Positions 20,000-29,019 of a stretch of DNA of 64,000 nucleotides are shown in pieces. The translations under genes and the position numbers were made by a program. The notes under the pieces were generated by a model. It did no database searches and was not told where the DNA came from. It saw only the letters and a list, made by a program, of their open reading frames with translations. Source of the stretch: Motiliproteus sp. MSK22-1 (GTDB lineage Bacteria > Pseudomonadota > Gammaproteobacteria > Pseudomonadales > Balneatricaceae). The stretch's first letter is position 1, and each line of letters opens with the position of its first letter. Location: positions 186,001 through 250,000 of the forward strand of contig NZ_MIEQ01000046.1 of the NCBI RefSeq assembly GCF_001968815.1. Reading direction: 5' to 3'.

Positions 20000-21910
20000 T
20001 CAATCCCCACTTAAACTTGGCTGTACCCGTTGTTCATCGACAAGTTCCCTCTCTGGAGCACGATTATCTGTTCCAGGTTTTTTATCATCGGCAGAGCCAC
20101 CGGGAAATTTTTTATATTCTGAGTTGCTGTTTGGGATAGGTTTTTGTGATAAATCCACTGAGGGCTCGGTATTTGCTGAGGCCTTTATATCCGCTATATC
20201 AGCCGAGGGTCCCATAGCCGCAGAGGGCTTCATATCCGCTGTGGGCTTCATATCCGCTGTGGACTTCGTATCCGCTGTGGGCTTGGTTTCCGCTGTGGGC
20301 TTGGTTTCCGCTGTGGACTTCGTATCCGCTGAGGGCTTGGTTTCCGCTGAGGGCTCTATATTAGCTAAGGATTCTTTCCCGGCGACGAGCATAAAAACGA
20401 CCGCTACTGTCAGATAGACAATACCAAAATAGATGACGCCCTGCTCTGCTTCTGTCACTACGATTAACCAGGCAAATACCATGGGGCCCAGCATCTGCCC
20501 TATACGACTGGTAGAGCGGAAAATCCCCATCGCTTTGCCGGTACCCAATTGACGGGACACATCCAACTTCAATAAATAGACGCTTTGAGCGGAGAGGACA
20601 AAACAATTGGATAGGCCCAACAGCAATATTCCAACAGTCGCCGCCGCTACGCCTTCGAGAACGCTAAAAGATAGAAATGCTCCTGCACCTAACAAACCAC
20701 CAATAAGAACCAGCGGTTTTTTGTGCTCATAAGCATCAATCAGCCCACCAACACGGGGCGCCAACAGAGCTAAGCAGATTCCAAATAACATCAGCACCTG
20801 TCCAATAGTCGACTCGGTCACTCCCATCTGATTTAGATAGATTGGGCTGAAATAGTTTAAAAAACCGACTACTGCTATCGATGCAGGTAAGCTGCTGAAT
20901 AATATAAGTGCCAGCACCTGCCTGTCACACAAAAACCGAATTAATGCCGTTCGGGTATTAATGCCGTCTTCCACAGGGACCATGGCTGAGGATGCATTTT
21001 GTAGATTGCCTGCCTCTTTGTTCTCTACAACCAGCCCTGTATACGACTCTGATGAGTTTATGATTAGTACACCATAGATAATAACCAGAAACACAATGAC
21101 TGCTCCGGTCAGGAAAACCGCACCATAGCCAATATATTCCGCCATGAATGCGCCGACCACTGCTCCGCAAATACTTCCTGAATAAAGTGCAGCGCTCAGA
21201 TGAGCAAGACCTTTCGCCTTACTTTTTGAATCTGTGTTATTGAGAACAAAGCCAAGCGAAGCCAGCTGGGTCAACCCATAGCCAAGCCCCAAAACCCCCC
21301 GGGAAATGATGAAGTTCAATGCATCTGTAGAAAGCCAGGAGTACAAAGCACCAATTCCAGCTAATGCCAATCCAAAATAGAACGGCTGTTTCCAGCCTTT
21401 ACGATCCAGCCAAACCCCAGACCAGAGTATAGCGACGCCAACGCAAAGAAATTCCACGGAAATTGGCAACCCAGCCAGGTACTCCTCAGGTAATCCTAAA
21501 AAAGGGGCATCCAGCTGTCCCATATGCAGAGGTATAAATGACATCGACAGATCGATACCAAATAAAAAAGTAAAGATTGCTGGACGAATCAGCAAATAGC
21601 GACGATAGGCTTCAGGTTTGTTTAATCCAGGGGCGGCAGGCTGATAATATGTTTTTGGGCGTCGCTCTTCCTTTCGGTTACGAAAGAAAACAAACACCTC
21701 AATCAAAACCAACGAGATAACAAGAATAAAGGTGCCGGCATTAATCAGCTTCTGGGTCAGTATTTCACCAAGGAGACCTCTAAACTGATCGACCAGATCA
21801 GAAGCATCCATAACCCAAAGCAATAGCAGCAATGCGATACAAGGCAACAGGCAAAACAGCAAGAAAGTCTTCGGTTTGATGAATTGCTTTAATCTTAAGA
21901 CCTTACTCAT
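20000..21910 (-). CDS. MFS transporter with extra N-terminal helices and repeat tail
   Basis: 636 aa. Two hydrophobic segments (residues ~16-34 and ~58-76) precede a 12-helix major facilitator core from about 105 to 505. The core includes GVWLDRKGWKQP, the loop 2-3 signature region, and RVGGLIDAYEHKKPL in the second half. After the last helix comes a ~130-residue hydrophilic tail containing about nine copies of a hexapeptide of the type KPTAET/KSTADM. It starts 33 bases after the racemase gene, and its stop is in frame with the following gene. Likely an exporter or importer of the product made by its neighbours (inference); the substrate cannot be read from sequence. Confidence 0.85.
   Translation of the reverse strand: MSKVLRLKQFIKPKTFLLFCLLPCIALLLLLWVMDASDLVDQFRGLLGEILTQKLINAGTFILVISLVLIEVFVFFRNRKEERRPKTYYQPAAPGLNKPEAYRRYLLIRPAIFTFLFGIDLSMSFIPLHMGQLDAPFLGLPEEYLAGLPISVEFLCVGVAILWSGVWLDRKGWKQPFYFGLALAGIGALYSWLSTDALNFIISRGVLGLGYGLTQLASLGFVLNNTDSKSKAKGLAHLSAALYSGSICGAVVGAFMAEYIGYGAVFLTGAVIVFLVIIYGVLIINSSESYTGLVVENKEAGNLQNASSAMVPVEDGINTRTALIRFLCDRQVLALILFSSLPASIAVVGFLNYFSPIYLNQMGVTESTIGQVLMLFGICLALLAPRVGGLIDAYEHKKPLVLIGGLLGAGAFLSFSVLEGVAAATVGILLLGLSNCFVLSAQSVYLLKLDVSRQLGTGKAMGIFRSTSRIGQMLGPMVFAWLIVVTEAEQGVIYFGIVYLTVAVVFMLVAGKESLANIEPSAETKPSADTKSTAETKPTAETKPTADTKSTADMKPTADMKPSAAMGPSADIADIKASANTEPSVDLSQKPIPNSNSEYKKFPGGSADDKKPGTDNRAPERELVDEQRVQPSLSGD
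20205..20366. repeat. 18-bp tandem repeat (about 9 units) inside MFS gene
   Basis: Nine consecutive 18-base units of the type GTGGGCTTGGTTTCCGCT and GAGGGCTTCATATCCGCT on the plus strand, coding six-residue units in the MFS tail. Because 18 is a multiple of three, copy-number change would alter tail length without shifting frame. Confidence 0.9.
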
Positions 21911-21943
21911 TTGTGATCCTTCAGCTTTTTGTTCGGTTTTCTA

Positions 21944-23176
21944 CTATAACCACGCTCGCTGAGGATAATGAGTTCCCTCTCTCGATATAGCTGAAAATGA
22001 AGGCTGCCTTCCTTTCATACGGACAACCCCGGAACCGGTGTTTGGTCTGATAACTCTTGGTATGTAATGGTAAAAACCTTCGAATAACATTTGAGGACTG
22101 GTTTCCAGATACCAGCCTGTATCCCTTTGCTCCGCACGTATGCACGCGTCAGCCTCATGCCAACGACAACGATGAGGGAGAATGTCGATAGTCGTAACTT
22201 TTGACGTCTGGAGCTCTTGAACCACATAAGCCACCGCCAAAGCTCCGGTCCCACAGGCAAGAGTTTCTCTATTAATACCTCTTTCAAAACAACGGTTTTC
22301 AACAGTTTCCTCGTTATGGATACGAGCAAAATTTACGTTGATCCCCGCTGGAAATATATGTTTATAGTGGGCATTTATATAGGTCCCAACGTGTTCAAAA
22401 AAGCGAGAACCGAAACTGTTCGCTTTATCCGCTTGGCGATCTTTGGAATGATTGCCAAAAATGGCATTCGCCAATATCGAATTGCCAAAGTTTTGATCAG
22501 GGAAAATAACCAAGTGGGGCTCACCAGTAAACACCAGATATCCCTTTAGCTGCAGCTCTGATTCGTTACTGTAGGACATTAATTCTCTTGTCTGCAGTTT
22601 GACAAAAATTTCGTCGATAACGTCAATTCCGTTACTCAGGGAAGCCAGGAGCCCTCGGGTCGCCAGCTCCGTTGGTGCTTGCCTTGGTGTTCCCATATTT
22701 GCCCAGCCCCACAGCCTTCTGCTGGTTAAATCATCACAGCCGCCTGAAACATAGTCTTTTTCAAGAGATACTCCTATCGTTCGGACATGAGGGGTAGAAA
22801 GCGGAATTTCCGTTAAGATCTTAGTGTCGTCTATGCCATATTCATCAAACAGATAGTTAGCAATACACATCAAGCCATTACCGCAACATAGAGCCTCTTC
22901 TCCTGAAGGCTCAAACATACGAAACAAAAAGGCAGCCTGAGAAGATTCCGGAGTACTTTCCCAATACTGGCGTTCAGCGTTAATGGCGTTAAGGGAAGTG
23001 TCAGTGCAACGTTGAATCACAAGCAGGTTGTCGCAGCCGACGCCAAAATTTGTATTAGTAGCCTGATATGCAAATGCTGAGAATTCAGCTTCATTGAGTA
23101 GGGACGTTTCTGTTTGATCTACGATAACAAAATTATTTCCGCAGGAGGTGTACTTCACAAATGGTATCTTCTTCAT
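21944..23176 (-). CDS. DapF-like amino-acid racemase/epimerase, extended
   Basis: 410 aa with both active-site cysteine motifs of diaminopimelate epimerase: CCGNGLMC near residue 98 and ACGTGALA near 310. FVKYTSCGNNFVIVDQ at the N terminus matches the FHKMxGxGNDFVVID start of the family. It is about 135 residues longer than housekeeping DapF (~274 aa), with an insertion in the middle and a C-terminal extension, so it is probably not the lysine-pathway enzyme. The start is at ATG 23176, behind GGAGTAGGG, rather than ATG 23200. It is first in a unit with the MFS carrier and the 518-aa protein. DapF-like racemases such as CntK act in specialised metabolite synthesis, but the nicotianamine-synthase-like and opine-dehydrogenase partners of that pathway are absent here. 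Confidence 0.8.
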   Translation of the reverse strand: MKKIPFVKYTSCGNNFVIVDQTETSLLNEAEFSAFAYQATNTNFGVGCDNLLVIQRCTDTSLNAINAERQYWESTPESSQAAFLFRMFEPSGEEALCCGNGLMCIANYLFDEYGIDDTKILTEIPLSTPHVRTIGVSLEKDYVSGGCDDLTSRRLWGWANMGTPRQAPTELATRGLLASLSNGIDVIDEIFVKLQTRELMSYSNESELQLKGYLVFTGEPHLVIFPDQNFGNSILANAIFGNHSKDRQADKANSFGSRFFEHVGTYINAHYKHIFPAGINVNFARIHNEETVENRCFERGINRETLACGTGALAVAYVVQELQTSKVTTIDILPHRCRWHEADACIRAEQRDTGWYLETSPQMLFEGFYHYIPRVIRPNTGSGVVRMKGRQPSFSAISREGTHYPQRAWL

Positions 23177-23456
23177 GTATTCCCTACTCCGAGTAAACAT
23201 CCGGGTCTAGAAGAACGCTACATAGGTGGAGTAAGTATGGTACGAATCTGGCTGGCGTCCAGAAAGAAAGAAGAACTTTATGGAATTACTTAAAAAAATC
23301 CTTTTAAATCAAAATATAATATTGAATTATTAATGTATATTCTTGTTAATATAAAAAGATCTGAAACCTTTGAAGTAATAATTGAGATGATCCGGACAGA
23401 AGCGCTATCCAGAAATACCGTTGTTATTTAAGCGCTGATTTTCTCATCAGTATTGA

Positions 23457-24383
23457 TCAGCGATTGGCAATGCCAAAAGGAATATGGACTGAAGGTAAGA
23501 CGCTGGAAGTCGAGTCTAAATGCAGACGCTGATCATCAAAGAATATGTGTGGTTTCATCACTTCCAGAACGCGTTTTTTCTCAACTCCGCCAAGAAAAAA
23601 GGCATCGTTCACCATAATATCCCAGCTTCGCATTGTATTGATCACCCGCTCGTGAGCAGGCGCATTTCTTGCGGTTACAATAGCAACACGAAGCTTGGGC
23701 TTGTAGTTAATATCATCATCCGCTTTAGAGCGCTCCAATTGCTGGATATATGCAATTTTTCCCAGAAACTCTTTTAGTGGTCCCGGATTGTGTGGCACTT
23801 TTGCGTTACGGACTTCATGTTCTTTGAAAGAATCCAGATCACCGCTCTGATAGACCGCTTCAGACTCATCGTCAGCCAGCACGCCATCGAAGTCAAAAGC
23901 CAAACGCAGTTCTTCATCTCCCACATCATATTCATCAACCAGTGAACGCAGCACCAATCCAGCAGGAACACCACCCTCCGTAGCCTGATACACATCCTTT
24001 TCATTAGCAGTTAAAAACAAACTGATATTAAATGCTGGAACATATTTGTACGGGTTTTGCCCCTGTAAGAACACAGCTCTGGTGATCCCCAGGTCATGAT
24101 GCTCTATTGATTTAAACACTCGCAGTCCCGTATCAGGATCATTACGTGACAACAGGACAACCTCAACAGGAGGATTTTCCGGAGATAATTGGTTCAGAGA
24201 CAATAAGCGACGCACAAACGGAAAGGCAACTCCAGGCCTAAGAGGAGAATCCTGATGGGCCCGTTGATATACCCGATATTCCTGCTCTCCTTTGCTCTGA
24301 AAAACGGCATCAGACTCGGACAAATCAAAAAGAGCACTCGAAGCCAGACCGATGACCAATCGGTTATCTATATCGTAGGACAT
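23457..24383 (-). CDS. Cytosolic 5'-nucleotidase (PF06189 family)
   Basis: 308 aa, of the NT5C1-like bacterial 5'-nucleotidase family, which dephosphorylates nucleoside monophosphates. The HAD nucleophile motif is LAFDFDGVLADDE near residue 162, followed by the catalytic Thr in IVTARNAPAHERV and the acidic motif IFFDDQRLHLD near the C terminus. VFLQGQNPYKYVPAFNISLFLTA is the family's substrate region. It starts 137 bases after the M16 peptidase stop and the pair may be cotranscribed. The 280 AT-rich bases before the racemase gene (23177-23456) hold no gene. Confidence 0.88.
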   Translation of the reverse strand: MSYDIDNRLVIGLASSALFDLSESDAVFQSKGEQEYRVYQRAHQDSPLRPGVAFPFVRRLLSLNQLSPENPPVEVVLLSRNDPDTGLRVFKSIEHHDLGITRAVFLQGQNPYKYVPAFNISLFLTANEKDVYQATEGGVPAGLVLRSLVDEYDVGDEELRLAFDFDGVLADDESEAVYQSGDLDSFKEHEVRNAKVPHNPGPLKEFLGKIAYIQQLERSKADDDINYKPKLRVAIVTARNAPAHERVINTMRSWDIMVNDAFFLGGVEKKRVLEVMKPHIFFDDQRLHLDSTSSVLPSVHIPFGIANR

Positions 24384-24520
24384 CCCTACCTCCCGTTATC
24401 TTTTCCTTGTTCACCGATTAATTCAAGCCAACATTTATGAGAACAGGGACAAGAGCGAGCAAGCCAGCACTACAGCCCCCGTCCCGGTACCACATAAAAA
24501 ACCGTTTCCAGTTATATGTT

Positions 24521-27469
24521 TTATAAGGAAATAACCTCAAACCCTTTGTCTGCATACTGCTGCGCAGTTTGATTATCAGTAATAACCGCAACGCTGCTGG
24601 GATTGTCCTTGAGGTAGGTATTGGTAACCCGCTTAAGATCATCAAGTGAAACTTTCAGGACCTGAGAACGGAAGCGACGGCGCTGCTCAGGCGTTCTTCC
24701 GTAAAGTCCATTATGGAACGCCTGCTTAGCTTCACCAGCGGGTGAGCCGGGCTTATCAATGCTCCCAACGACACCCAGAATCGCCTCTTCTAAGCGATTT
24801 GCGCTGTGCTCTTCAGCGAGCATCCAGTCAATAGATGCATCAAAATCTGCAAGGGTTTCATCAAGACGCGGATCACGGTACGAGAAAAACCGGAAAGCAG
24901 CACTTGCTGAATCCTGGCCTGCTCCACCACCATAGGCTCCACCCTGTTCTCGAATAACTCGGTGCAGGTAACCATTTCGTAAGAATCCGCCAAGCACCGT
25001 TAGTGCAGCAGAATCCTCATGCTCCACAGGTACCGTAGGGAACGCTTTAGCACAGAAATTAACCTGGGTGCTTGTCCCCCAGATTTGCTTAACCCCGGAA
25101 CGGGTTTCAGGGAGGGAAAAATCCTTAAAGCTGGTCAGCTTCTCAGTTTCGGGCCAGTATTTGGATATTGATTCCTGAAGAGCCGATTGACGCTCTTCTT
25201 CAGCCACACACAGGAACCTCCTTTCTCCCTGGATGATCAGTTTATAAAGTGCTTCAAGCTCATCTGCAAATGCCTTCAGAGCCTGATTATCCTTAAGCTC
25301 CTCGTCAAGCGCCTTGATAAAAGCAATCCCCTGAAGACCATTATGACGATGGCTCAATGAAGCAACCGGACTGTAGCCGCTGACAGCTGCCGCCATGGCT
25401 AAGCCATGACCGTTACCGGTAATGCTTTGCTCCCGTCGGGCTCGTTGCATTGATATAAGCTCCCGAATACGCTCCAACTCATCAAAACGAACATGATTGT
25501 ATGTTTCATGCAATAAATCGGTTAACGGGGCCACATTTCGCACCAGGGCCTTTCCTGAGACCGTGAAATAACCTTTGACCTTTTGCTCGTTATCGATATC
25601 ACCCCTAACAGAACTGAAAGCGCTGACACCGCCGCTGATACTGCTTTGCAACGCCTGAACCTGCTGATAACTCAGCTGCCCATAGCCTAACTCTGTGACG
25701 CAGGTGCTCAAATACGGCAACAGTAATTGCTGGCGTTCAGTAAGCTCAGGAAGCGGTACGATGATTTGTTGATAGACCAGGCCATTGGTTCCTTGCGAAT
25801 AGTAATCAATGCGTCCTCGGTCAGAAGCAATCGCTTGTCCTTCGGGAATAGCGAACGATTCAGGAATATCAGCCAATCCCACTTTCGGTAGTATCGATTC
25901 ATCATCTTCCTGGGTTTGCCTGACCTGCAATGCGGAGGCCTGATCAACAATTGCTTGTTTTTGATCTTCATCCAGTGATGATTTTATTCTCTCCAGTCGC
26001 AAAGCTTCTGCAGCGTCTCTGCGCCCTGCCAATTCTGCATCGGGGCGCAACGTGAGTCTTGCACGATGAGAATTATCCAGTAGATATCGTTTTACCAGTT
26101 GCTGAATATAATCGGGTTGTTTAATCTGCTCGCGCAATTTTTCCAGTGCAGGATCAATATTCAGTAAAGCGATCGGATCGCCACGATGAATAGCAGTAGA
26201 AAGGGCCTCTAAGATTAATTGCAACCCGTAAGGGTAACTGTCCCCACCAATTTCACGCTGACTCAGCTCCAACTGATGGAGAACCGCTTCGACCTGAGAC
26301 TGGGGGACACCTTCTTCTGCAACTTGCTCCAACACAGACAGAACAAGTTCTTCTACTTGTGAGGCCTGATCGGGATTACAGCCTTCGAGTCCGCACATAA
26401 AACTCATCTCACGATTTGAATCTTCCAAACCACAAAGAGGAGACGGAGCTGTTCCTATTTCAGCTGTTTCCAGTGCATGCCGAAGAGGTGAAGCGCTGTT
26501 GTCCAACAACACCCGAGACAGCAGATCTGCCTCAAGCTGCTCATCCAGATTGATACTGTGTCCAAGTAACCATCCTAGAACAACATGTGTTTTGTTGTCG
26601 GTATCTGTTTCATCCAGAGCATAAGCCTCTTCAATCCTTATCGGTGCATGATAGCGTTTCTCATCTTCAACAGTGACGATCTGATCAAGTCGTTGAAACT
26701 GATTCAGCGCCCTGTCTTCAAAACAACGCTGGTGTTCGGCCGCCGGAATATCACCAAATGTCATAAACACTGCATTTGAAGGATGATAATGAACTTGGTA
26801 GAAAGCCTTTAACTCTTCATAGCTGAGATCTGGAATACACTCCGGTTCCCCACCACTATTGTGATGATAGGTAGTGGTTGGAAAAAGATGTTTACTTAGT
26901 GTCTGCCAGAGAGTGCTTACAGGAGAACTCATGGCTCCCTTCATCTCGTTAAAAACAACCCCTTTAAACGTCAGCTCCGAATCAGTATTTCCGGGTTCAG
27001 CAAACTCTAGACGATGCCCCTCCTGAGCAAAATCCAGTGGGTCCAGTCGAGAAAAAAAGACCGCATCCAAATAGACGTCAAGCAGATTATTAAAATCCTT
27101 TCGATTTTGACTGGCAAAAGGATAGGCCGTCCAGTCGCTGCTGGTGAATGCGTTCATGAAGGTATTCAATGAACGCCGGATCATCATAAAAAACGGATCC
27201 CTGACTGGGTAGCGCTTACTCCCGCATAGCGCTGTGTGTTCAAGGATATGAGCCACCCCGGTCGAGTCGGTAGGGATTGTTCTCAGCGCCACCAGAAAAA
27301 CATTTTCCGTGTTGTCTGCAGCAATATGGAAATGCTTGGCTCCGGTAACCAGATGTTCGTACTCCGCGACTTCAACACCGAGAGACTCGATAGGCTCAGA
27401 GCGAATAAATTTAAAGGTTTTATGCGGAGCCTGTAACTTAGTCGGGGTGTTATTAATCGTTTCGTTCAT
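24521..27469 (-). CDS. M16C zinc metallopeptidase (presequence-protease/insulinase family)
   Basis: 982 aa, four-domain M16C peptidase of the PreP/Cym1 type, which degrades short unstructured peptides inside its closed chamber. The inverted zinc motif HILEH is in GVAHILEHTALCGSKRYPVRDPF near residue 75, and the distal Glu ligand lies in VVFNEMKGAMSSP near 176. The C-terminal half has the substrate-binding REQGGAYGGGA segment. No signal peptide is seen. Family length is ~970-1000 aa, so it is complete. Confidence 0.92.
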   Translation of the reverse strand: MNETINNTPTKLQAPHKTFKFIRSEPIESLGVEVAEYEHLVTGAKHFHIAADNTENVFLVALRTIPTDSTGVAHILEHTALCGSKRYPVRDPFFMMIRRSLNTFMNAFTSSDWTAYPFASQNRKDFNNLLDVYLDAVFFSRLDPLDFAQEGHRLEFAEPGNTDSELTFKGVVFNEMKGAMSSPVSTLWQTLSKHLFPTTTYHHNSGGEPECIPDLSYEELKAFYQVHYHPSNAVFMTFGDIPAAEHQRCFEDRALNQFQRLDQIVTVEDEKRYHAPIRIEEAYALDETDTDNKTHVVLGWLLGHSINLDEQLEADLLSRVLLDNSASPLRHALETAEIGTAPSPLCGLEDSNREMSFMCGLEGCNPDQASQVEELVLSVLEQVAEEGVPQSQVEAVLHQLELSQREIGGDSYPYGLQLILEALSTAIHRGDPIALLNIDPALEKLREQIKQPDYIQQLVKRYLLDNSHRARLTLRPDAELAGRRDAAEALRLERIKSSLDEDQKQAIVDQASALQVRQTQEDDESILPKVGLADIPESFAIPEGQAIASDRGRIDYYSQGTNGLVYQQIIVPLPELTERQQLLLPYLSTCVTELGYGQLSYQQVQALQSSISGGVSAFSSVRGDIDNEQKVKGYFTVSGKALVRNVAPLTDLLHETYNHVRFDELERIRELISMQRARREQSITGNGHGLAMAAAVSGYSPVASLSHRHNGLQGIAFIKALDEELKDNQALKAFADELEALYKLIIQGERRFLCVAEEERQSALQESISKYWPETEKLTSFKDFSLPETRSGVKQIWGTSTQVNFCAKAFPTVPVEHEDSAALTVLGGFLRNGYLHRVIREQGGAYGGGAGQDSASAAFRFFSYRDPRLDETLADFDASIDWMLAEEHSANRLEEAILGVVGSIDKPGSPAGEAKQAFHNGLYGRTPEQRRRFRSQVLKVSLDDLKRVTNTYLKDNPSSVAVITDNQTAQQYADKGFEVISL

Positions 27470-28041
27470 GAAAATTCCTTGTGCGTAGCTTCAACCTAAG
27501 GGAAATCGTCCCATCTATAATAGTTCGCAGAGAAAGTACGTAATAGCCAATCCTTTCAGCCAACAAACCGGTCGGTTGGAAAGCTGACATAATATCTTGT
27601 TTTTAAGTGCCCTGCTTGAGTAGAAATCTATATAGTTAAAAAAAACCGGGATCAAAACAACAGCCTTGAAGCCCCGTCCCCTGTACTGTTTCCACTCTGA
27701 TTTCCTTATGACTTAGATAAATGGCCATGTACTGACCTTATATTACCAGCCCAGAGCCCCATCAACATCTGCAGCGACTCCGAATAAAGAAGATAAACGG
27801 AGTCGCTGCAGCAGGCCTTAACCCAGATCCAGGGCTTGTGCAGGGTGTTATCTGAAACAACGCAAAATCATGATGCAAAGCACAAAATAATTTGACTGAA
27901 AAGTGAACAACCACTATATTCAGCCCTAATAAATGTTGCGACGCACAAACAAGATTCGCCTTGACATATATTTGTCCTGGATCGTCCAGGTTTACAACAC
28001 GAGCCCGAATCAAAATCTTAAATCTGACTTGGAGCATAACC
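27470..28041. other. Intergenic region M16 peptidase-phasin
   Basis: A 572-base gap between divergent genes. It must contain both promoters. The frame of the phasin is open from 27961, but the true start is 28042. The only strong structure is the 14-bp inverted repeat at 27769-27811; no other gene seen. Confidence 0.6.
27769..27811. repeat. Perfect 14-bp inverted repeat upstream of phasin gene
   Basis: CTGCAGCGACTCCG (27769-27782) and CGGAGTCGCTGCAG (27798-27811) flank a 15-base AT-rich spacer. There is no T tract on either strand, so it is not a standard terminator. It lies about 230 bases before the phasin start. Confidence 0.65.
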
Positions 28042-28890
28042 ATGTACGAATCATTCTTTAAGGACGTAGAATCCAGCCTGAAGCCTGCTATTGATATGGC
28101 CGCAGTCAATCAAAAGGCGCTGGCAAAACTGACCAGCTTGCAAGCTGAATGCATTAACGAATGTGTTGATGCCCAGTTCAAGCAGTTTCAAGCATTGAGC
28201 AAATCAAAAGACCCTCAGTCAGCAGTGGAACTACAAATCAGTTTCATTAAAGATTTTGAAGCAAAAGTAGCTAACACAGCAGAGCTAAATGTTGCTGCTA
28301 TCAATGATGCTTCCGAAGCTATCAAAAAGATTGTTAATCAGGGTTTAGAGCAACTAGCCCAACATAACCCTCTGACCAGTCTATTTAGCGAGTATTTGGA
28401 TTTAAGCAATACTGCAGCGGCAGAAAAAACTGCCTCCACAGCAAGCAGTGAAGAATTGAAAAAAGCTGCTGCTCCAAAAGTTGTAACTCCAACGAGTTCG
28501 GCGACCCCTGCCCCTGGTGTTCAAATCAAGAAAGCTGCCGAAACGAACAAGACTGACAAAAAAACGTCCGCGAGTCCTGTGAGTCGAGTTAAAAAAACCG
28601 CCGCTAAAAAACCAGCTGCCGCACCAAAACCAGCAACTAAAAAAGGCGCTGATGCCAAACCGGCGGCTAAAAAAGCAGAGACCGTAGCCAAGCCAGGCAA
28701 GGTCACGGATGACAGCATAAATAAAGCAGCTCCAGGCAGTGCAACACAAAACCCTGATACCGCTAAACCCACAACTTCTGCGAAAGAACCTCAAAAAGCG
28801 GTAAAAAGTAAAGCGGCCCCTACAGCCAAAAAATCAGCTCCCGCCCGCGCAGCGGCGCCAATGGCTCGACCCGTAACTCGAACTAAGTAA
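28042..28890 (+). CDS. Phasin with Lys/Ala/Pro-rich histone-like tail
   Basis: 282 aa. Residues 1-120 form an amphipathic helical phasin domain (MYESFFKDVESSLKPAIDMAAVNQKALAKL begins it as in PF09361 proteins), which coats polyhydroxyalkanoate granules. From ~140 onward the chain is low-complexity, rich in K, A, P and T (KKTAAKKPAAAPKPATKK), like AlgP or histone H1, and very basic, so it may also bind DNA. The start is at ATG 28042 behind TTGGAGCATAACC; the longer open frame from 27961 lacks a ribosome site. It is monocistronic, with a terminator 60 bases on. Confidence 0.82.
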   Translation: MYESFFKDVESSLKPAIDMAAVNQKALAKLTSLQAECINECVDAQFKQFQALSKSKDPQSAVELQISFIKDFEAKVANTAELNVAAINDASEAIKKIVNQGLEQLAQHNPLTSLFSEYLDLSNTAAAEKTASTASSEELKKAAAPKVVTPTSSATPAPGVQIKKAAETNKTDKKTSASPVSRVKKTAAKKPAAAPKPATKKGADAKPAAKKAETVAKPGKVTDDSINKAAPGSATQNPDTAKPTTSAKEPQKAVKSKAAPTAKKSAPARAAAPMARPVTRTK

Positions 28891-28946
28891 GCCACTAAAG
28901 CGTAACTGCTAAAAGGCTGCGTTTGAAGCAACACACCACAAAATCT

Positions 28947-28984
28947 CCAGTAGCAAGACCATGCCGCTGGAGATTTTTTGATTT
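28947..28984 (+). terminator. Terminator of phasin gene (probably bidirectional)
   Basis: AATCTCCAG and CTGGAGATT form a 9-bp stem with a 16-nt loop, followed by TTTTT on the plus strand and preceded by AAA, so it can also serve the convergent ubiF whose stop is 35 bases away. Confidence 0.85.
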
Positions 28985-29019
28985 AGCAAACGAGCTTTTA
29001 GCCGCCAGTCACTCAGTAA

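Noticed and set aside
20205-20366. Regular short repeats considered as a CRISPR-like array
   Set aside because: Units are contiguous without spacers, 18 bp, in frame inside the MFS gene.
21944-23176. Housekeeping diaminopimelate epimerase dapF
   Set aside because: Far longer than DapF, with insertions, and not linked to lysA or xerC-type neighbours; family resemblance is limited to the active-site motifs and N terminus.
28402-28794. 130-codon minus-strand ORF rich in Phe, Ser, Cys and Gly
   Set aside because: Mirror of the Lys/Ala-rich phasin tail; composition explained by complementing AAA/GCN codons.
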